The notes beneath the pieces were generated by a model. That model ran no database searches, was not told where the DNA came from, and saw nothing but the letters and a program-made list of their open reading frames with translations. This document shows positions 18,268 through 19,940 of a stretch of DNA of 19,940 nt, piece by piece (position 1 is the first letter of the stretch; the number at the start of each line of letters is the position of its first letter). The position numbers and the translations under genes were made by a program. The stretch is from Tolypocladium sp. Sup5 PDA-1. Lineage: Eukaryota; Ascomycota; Sordariomycetes; Hypocreales; Ophiocordycipitaceae. The stretch spans positions 1 to 19,940 of the forward strand of contig JPHH03000141.1 of assembly GCA_000750105.3 (NCBI GenBank), in the 5' to 3' direction.

Positions 18268-19940
18268 TAGGTTCCTAAGTGTTTTCTTCGTGCCTATAGT
18301 TTTTCTATTTTATAAGCTATTGCTGTTCTTTATTATGCGTTCTTGAATCTAATATCTATTTGACTTTGTATTCGTTATCGTCGGTAACTTCGATATAGTC
18401 TTGTGTTTCTATGTTTTATAGTGCTATTTCGAGTAGCGAAATATAAAAGATAGGGTATATCTTTATTATTTTAGGTAGTAAAAGTTCGTAGTTAGTTATC
18501 GAAATAACTTTCTTAACTAGAAACGGTCTAAGTTTCTTAAAATCTAATTTATCGCTTAGTCGCTTTATTTTAATATTTCGTCGAAGTAAGTAGACTATAT
18601 CTCCCTCCCGAAAGATTAGTCCTTTTAATCTTTTTTTATTAGCGTATATTAATATTCTTTATCTAATATATTCGAGTTCTTTCTTTATTTCTTCGTGAAG
18701 TTCCTTTAGTTTATCCGCTTAGAGTATAGCTCGTTCTGCCTATAGTCCTTGTCGTGTAACTCGATATGCTTTAGGGTTATACCCGAAGTTAGCGTACGAT
18801 AGTGAAACCTTCGTAGCTTCCGTAATTGAGCTATTATAAGCTAATTGTGCTATTAGTAACTATTTGACCTAGTTATCCTATCCGTAGTTAATGTAATAAC
18901 GAAGGTACTATTTAAGTATTTGGTTTAATCGTTTGGTCTGCCTATCCGTCTGAGGGTAGTAGGCCGTGCTAAGCTTATGTTTCGTGCTAAGCTAAGCTAT
19001 TAATGCTTGCTAGAAGTTTATAGTAAATATAGTTCCTTTATTAGAGATAATCTCGTTCGGTAGTCCGTAATTGCATGCGATCGTCCTTAGGAACACATAT
19101 ACAAGGTCTTCTACGTTACTTACTTCCTTATATAGGATAAAATACCCATACTTAGTGAGTTAATCCGTGACTACGAAGATGCTATCGTATTCTACCTTTA
19201 TTATAGGTTCCCTTAATAATAGTAGCTTCGTGATATAGTCGAATGCGATCGAGCCCTATGGTTTAACTAGAACCGGTAGTAGTTTTAGTTCTCCATAAGG
19301 TTTATGTCGTGAGGCTTTGCTTCGTGCGTAAAGGGCGCACTTGCCGATTACCTCTTTAATAGTTTCCTTTATTCTAGAAAAGTCGAATTTTCGTCGTATT
19401 CGCTCTATCGTTTTCCTAATTCCCTAATATCTATATGTCGGGTATTCGTGGAACTCCCTAATAGTTTCTTCCCGTAATAGCGGTAGTAACTATATCTTAT
19501 TATTATATATGGGTATATCGGAGTGTTCTATATTATATCCGTTAGGTACTTCTTAGATATATGTGACGTGTTCTTCTATCTATTCCTTGATTTTCTAGAA
19601 TATTAGGTCGTCGTCTTATACTTTGAATACTGCGTTTAGTTATTTCTATTAGTAGTTGCCTATTTCCTTATTGAGCTCTAGGATCTGTCCTACATCGGGA
19701 GCTTCTCCCGAGCTATAATTAGGTCTTCTGCTAAGAGCGTCTGCTCGTCTGTTTTCCGATCCCTTGCGATGGATAATCTCATAGTCGAATTCTAAGAGAT
19801 ATTCTGCCTATCTAATCTATCGTTTACTAAGTTATTGAGTTATGGCGAAATGTGCGATATTCTTGTAGTCGGTGTAAACCTTAACCTTATGCTTGCTTCC
19901 TAGGAGATAGTGTCTCTATTCCTTAAAGGCGTTAATAATA
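18240..19940 (-). pseudogene. pol fragment of copy C: RNase H, integrase, chromodomain
   Basis: Reading the minus strand gives gypsy Pol from RNase H at the window edge to the chromodomain. Integrase covers about 18450-19350, with SNKGT near 19050 (catalytic Asp of SDRG lost), YYPQTDRQTKRLNQIL near 18920-18965, SYANFGYNPKAYRV near 18760-18800, LIFREGDIVYLLRRN near 18580-18625 and LRPFLVKKVISITNYEL near 18490-18540. The chromodomain is near 18250-18400 (DDNEYKVK, ILDSRTHNKE, YRHEENT-x-EP). Because only coding-strand G to A changes occurred, Gln and His codons survive and the stops come mainly from TGG. That pattern differs from A and B, where Gln codons are lost as well. Confidence 0.87.

Larger units (their letters stand above)
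17093..19940 (-). mobile_element. Chromovirus copy C, inverted, least degraded, runs off the window
   Basis: The reverse complement aligns with copies A and B from the LTR end back to the RNase H region. The far edge of the window corresponds to about position 238 of copy A. Its LTR begins with an intact TGTGACGG at 17093, next to the split gene. TpG is abundant on the + strand while CpA is rare in the interior (about 104 against 10 in 17641-19940 by hand), so only one strand was mutated. It is the best source for reading the original family. Confidence 0.9.

Noticed and set aside
17641..19940. APOBEC-type editing as the firm cause of the copy C bias
   Set aside because: No such enzyme activity on retroelement cDNA is established in fungi. 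One-strand RIP is simpler, so this is kept only as an alternative.
1..19940. tRNA, rRNA, CRISPR arrays or bacterial-type operons
   Set aside because: No cloverleaf, rRNA stretch or regularly spaced repeat was seen. Everything recognisable is eukaryotic transposon or split gene.

Overview
This window is a nested transposable-element graveyard from a filamentous ascomycete (Pezizomycotina). I can find no intact gene. Across roughly positions 1-17090, CpA and TpG are almost absent, TpA is in great excess and CpG is kept. That is the signature of repeat-induced point mutation (RIP), a fungal defence that converts C to T at CpA in repeated DNA. RIP has turned CAA, CAG and TGG codons into TAA/TAG and most ATG into ATA, so almost no open frames remain. 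The genes below were found by reading through TAA/TAG stops and recognising protein families. All counts are by hand and every family call rests on motif reading, not a search.

Layout. (1) Positions 1-3124 and 3125-6340 are two direct tandem 3' fragments (copies A and B) of one Ty3/gypsy chromovirus: end of reverse transcriptase, RNase H, integrase, chromodomain, an opposite-strand reading frame, then an LTR of about 572-589 bp. (2) About 6500-7162 and 16778-17092, minus strand, are two halves of one gene with a Myb/SANT-like look. (3) Positions 7171-16769 are a Mutator-like DNA transposon (MULE) that split this gene. It has 44-bp terminal inverted repeats, an 8-bp target duplication and one large transposase frame. 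(4) Positions 9637-16209 are a complete second gypsy/chromovirus element inserted inside the MULE transposase. It has 188-bp LTRs, a 5-bp target duplication, gag, pol and a GC-rich opposite-strand frame. (5) Positions 17093-19940 are copy C of the first chromovirus family, in inverted orientation, with its 3' LTR facing the split gene and its 5' part running off the window.

The order of events can be read from the sequence: gene, then MULE insertion, then element 2 inside the MULE. Removing element 2 plus one 5-bp duplication restores one transposase frame of exactly 878 codons. Removing the MULE plus one 8-bp duplication restores the frame of the minus-strand gene.

The most unusual content is an opposite-strand coding frame between the chromodomain and the 3' LTR, tail-to-tail with pol, in both retroelement families. 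In copy C it encodes a Zn2Cys6-like cysteine cluster followed by a charged coiled coil. In copies A/B the same slot holds a different but similarly organised coiled-coil frame. In element 2 it holds a cysteine-rich, Q-rich coiled-coil frame of about 380 codons. A second unusual feature is copy C's one-sided mutation: CpA is nearly gone on the + strand while TpG is abundant. A third is that surviving CpA elsewhere sits almost only in GCA.
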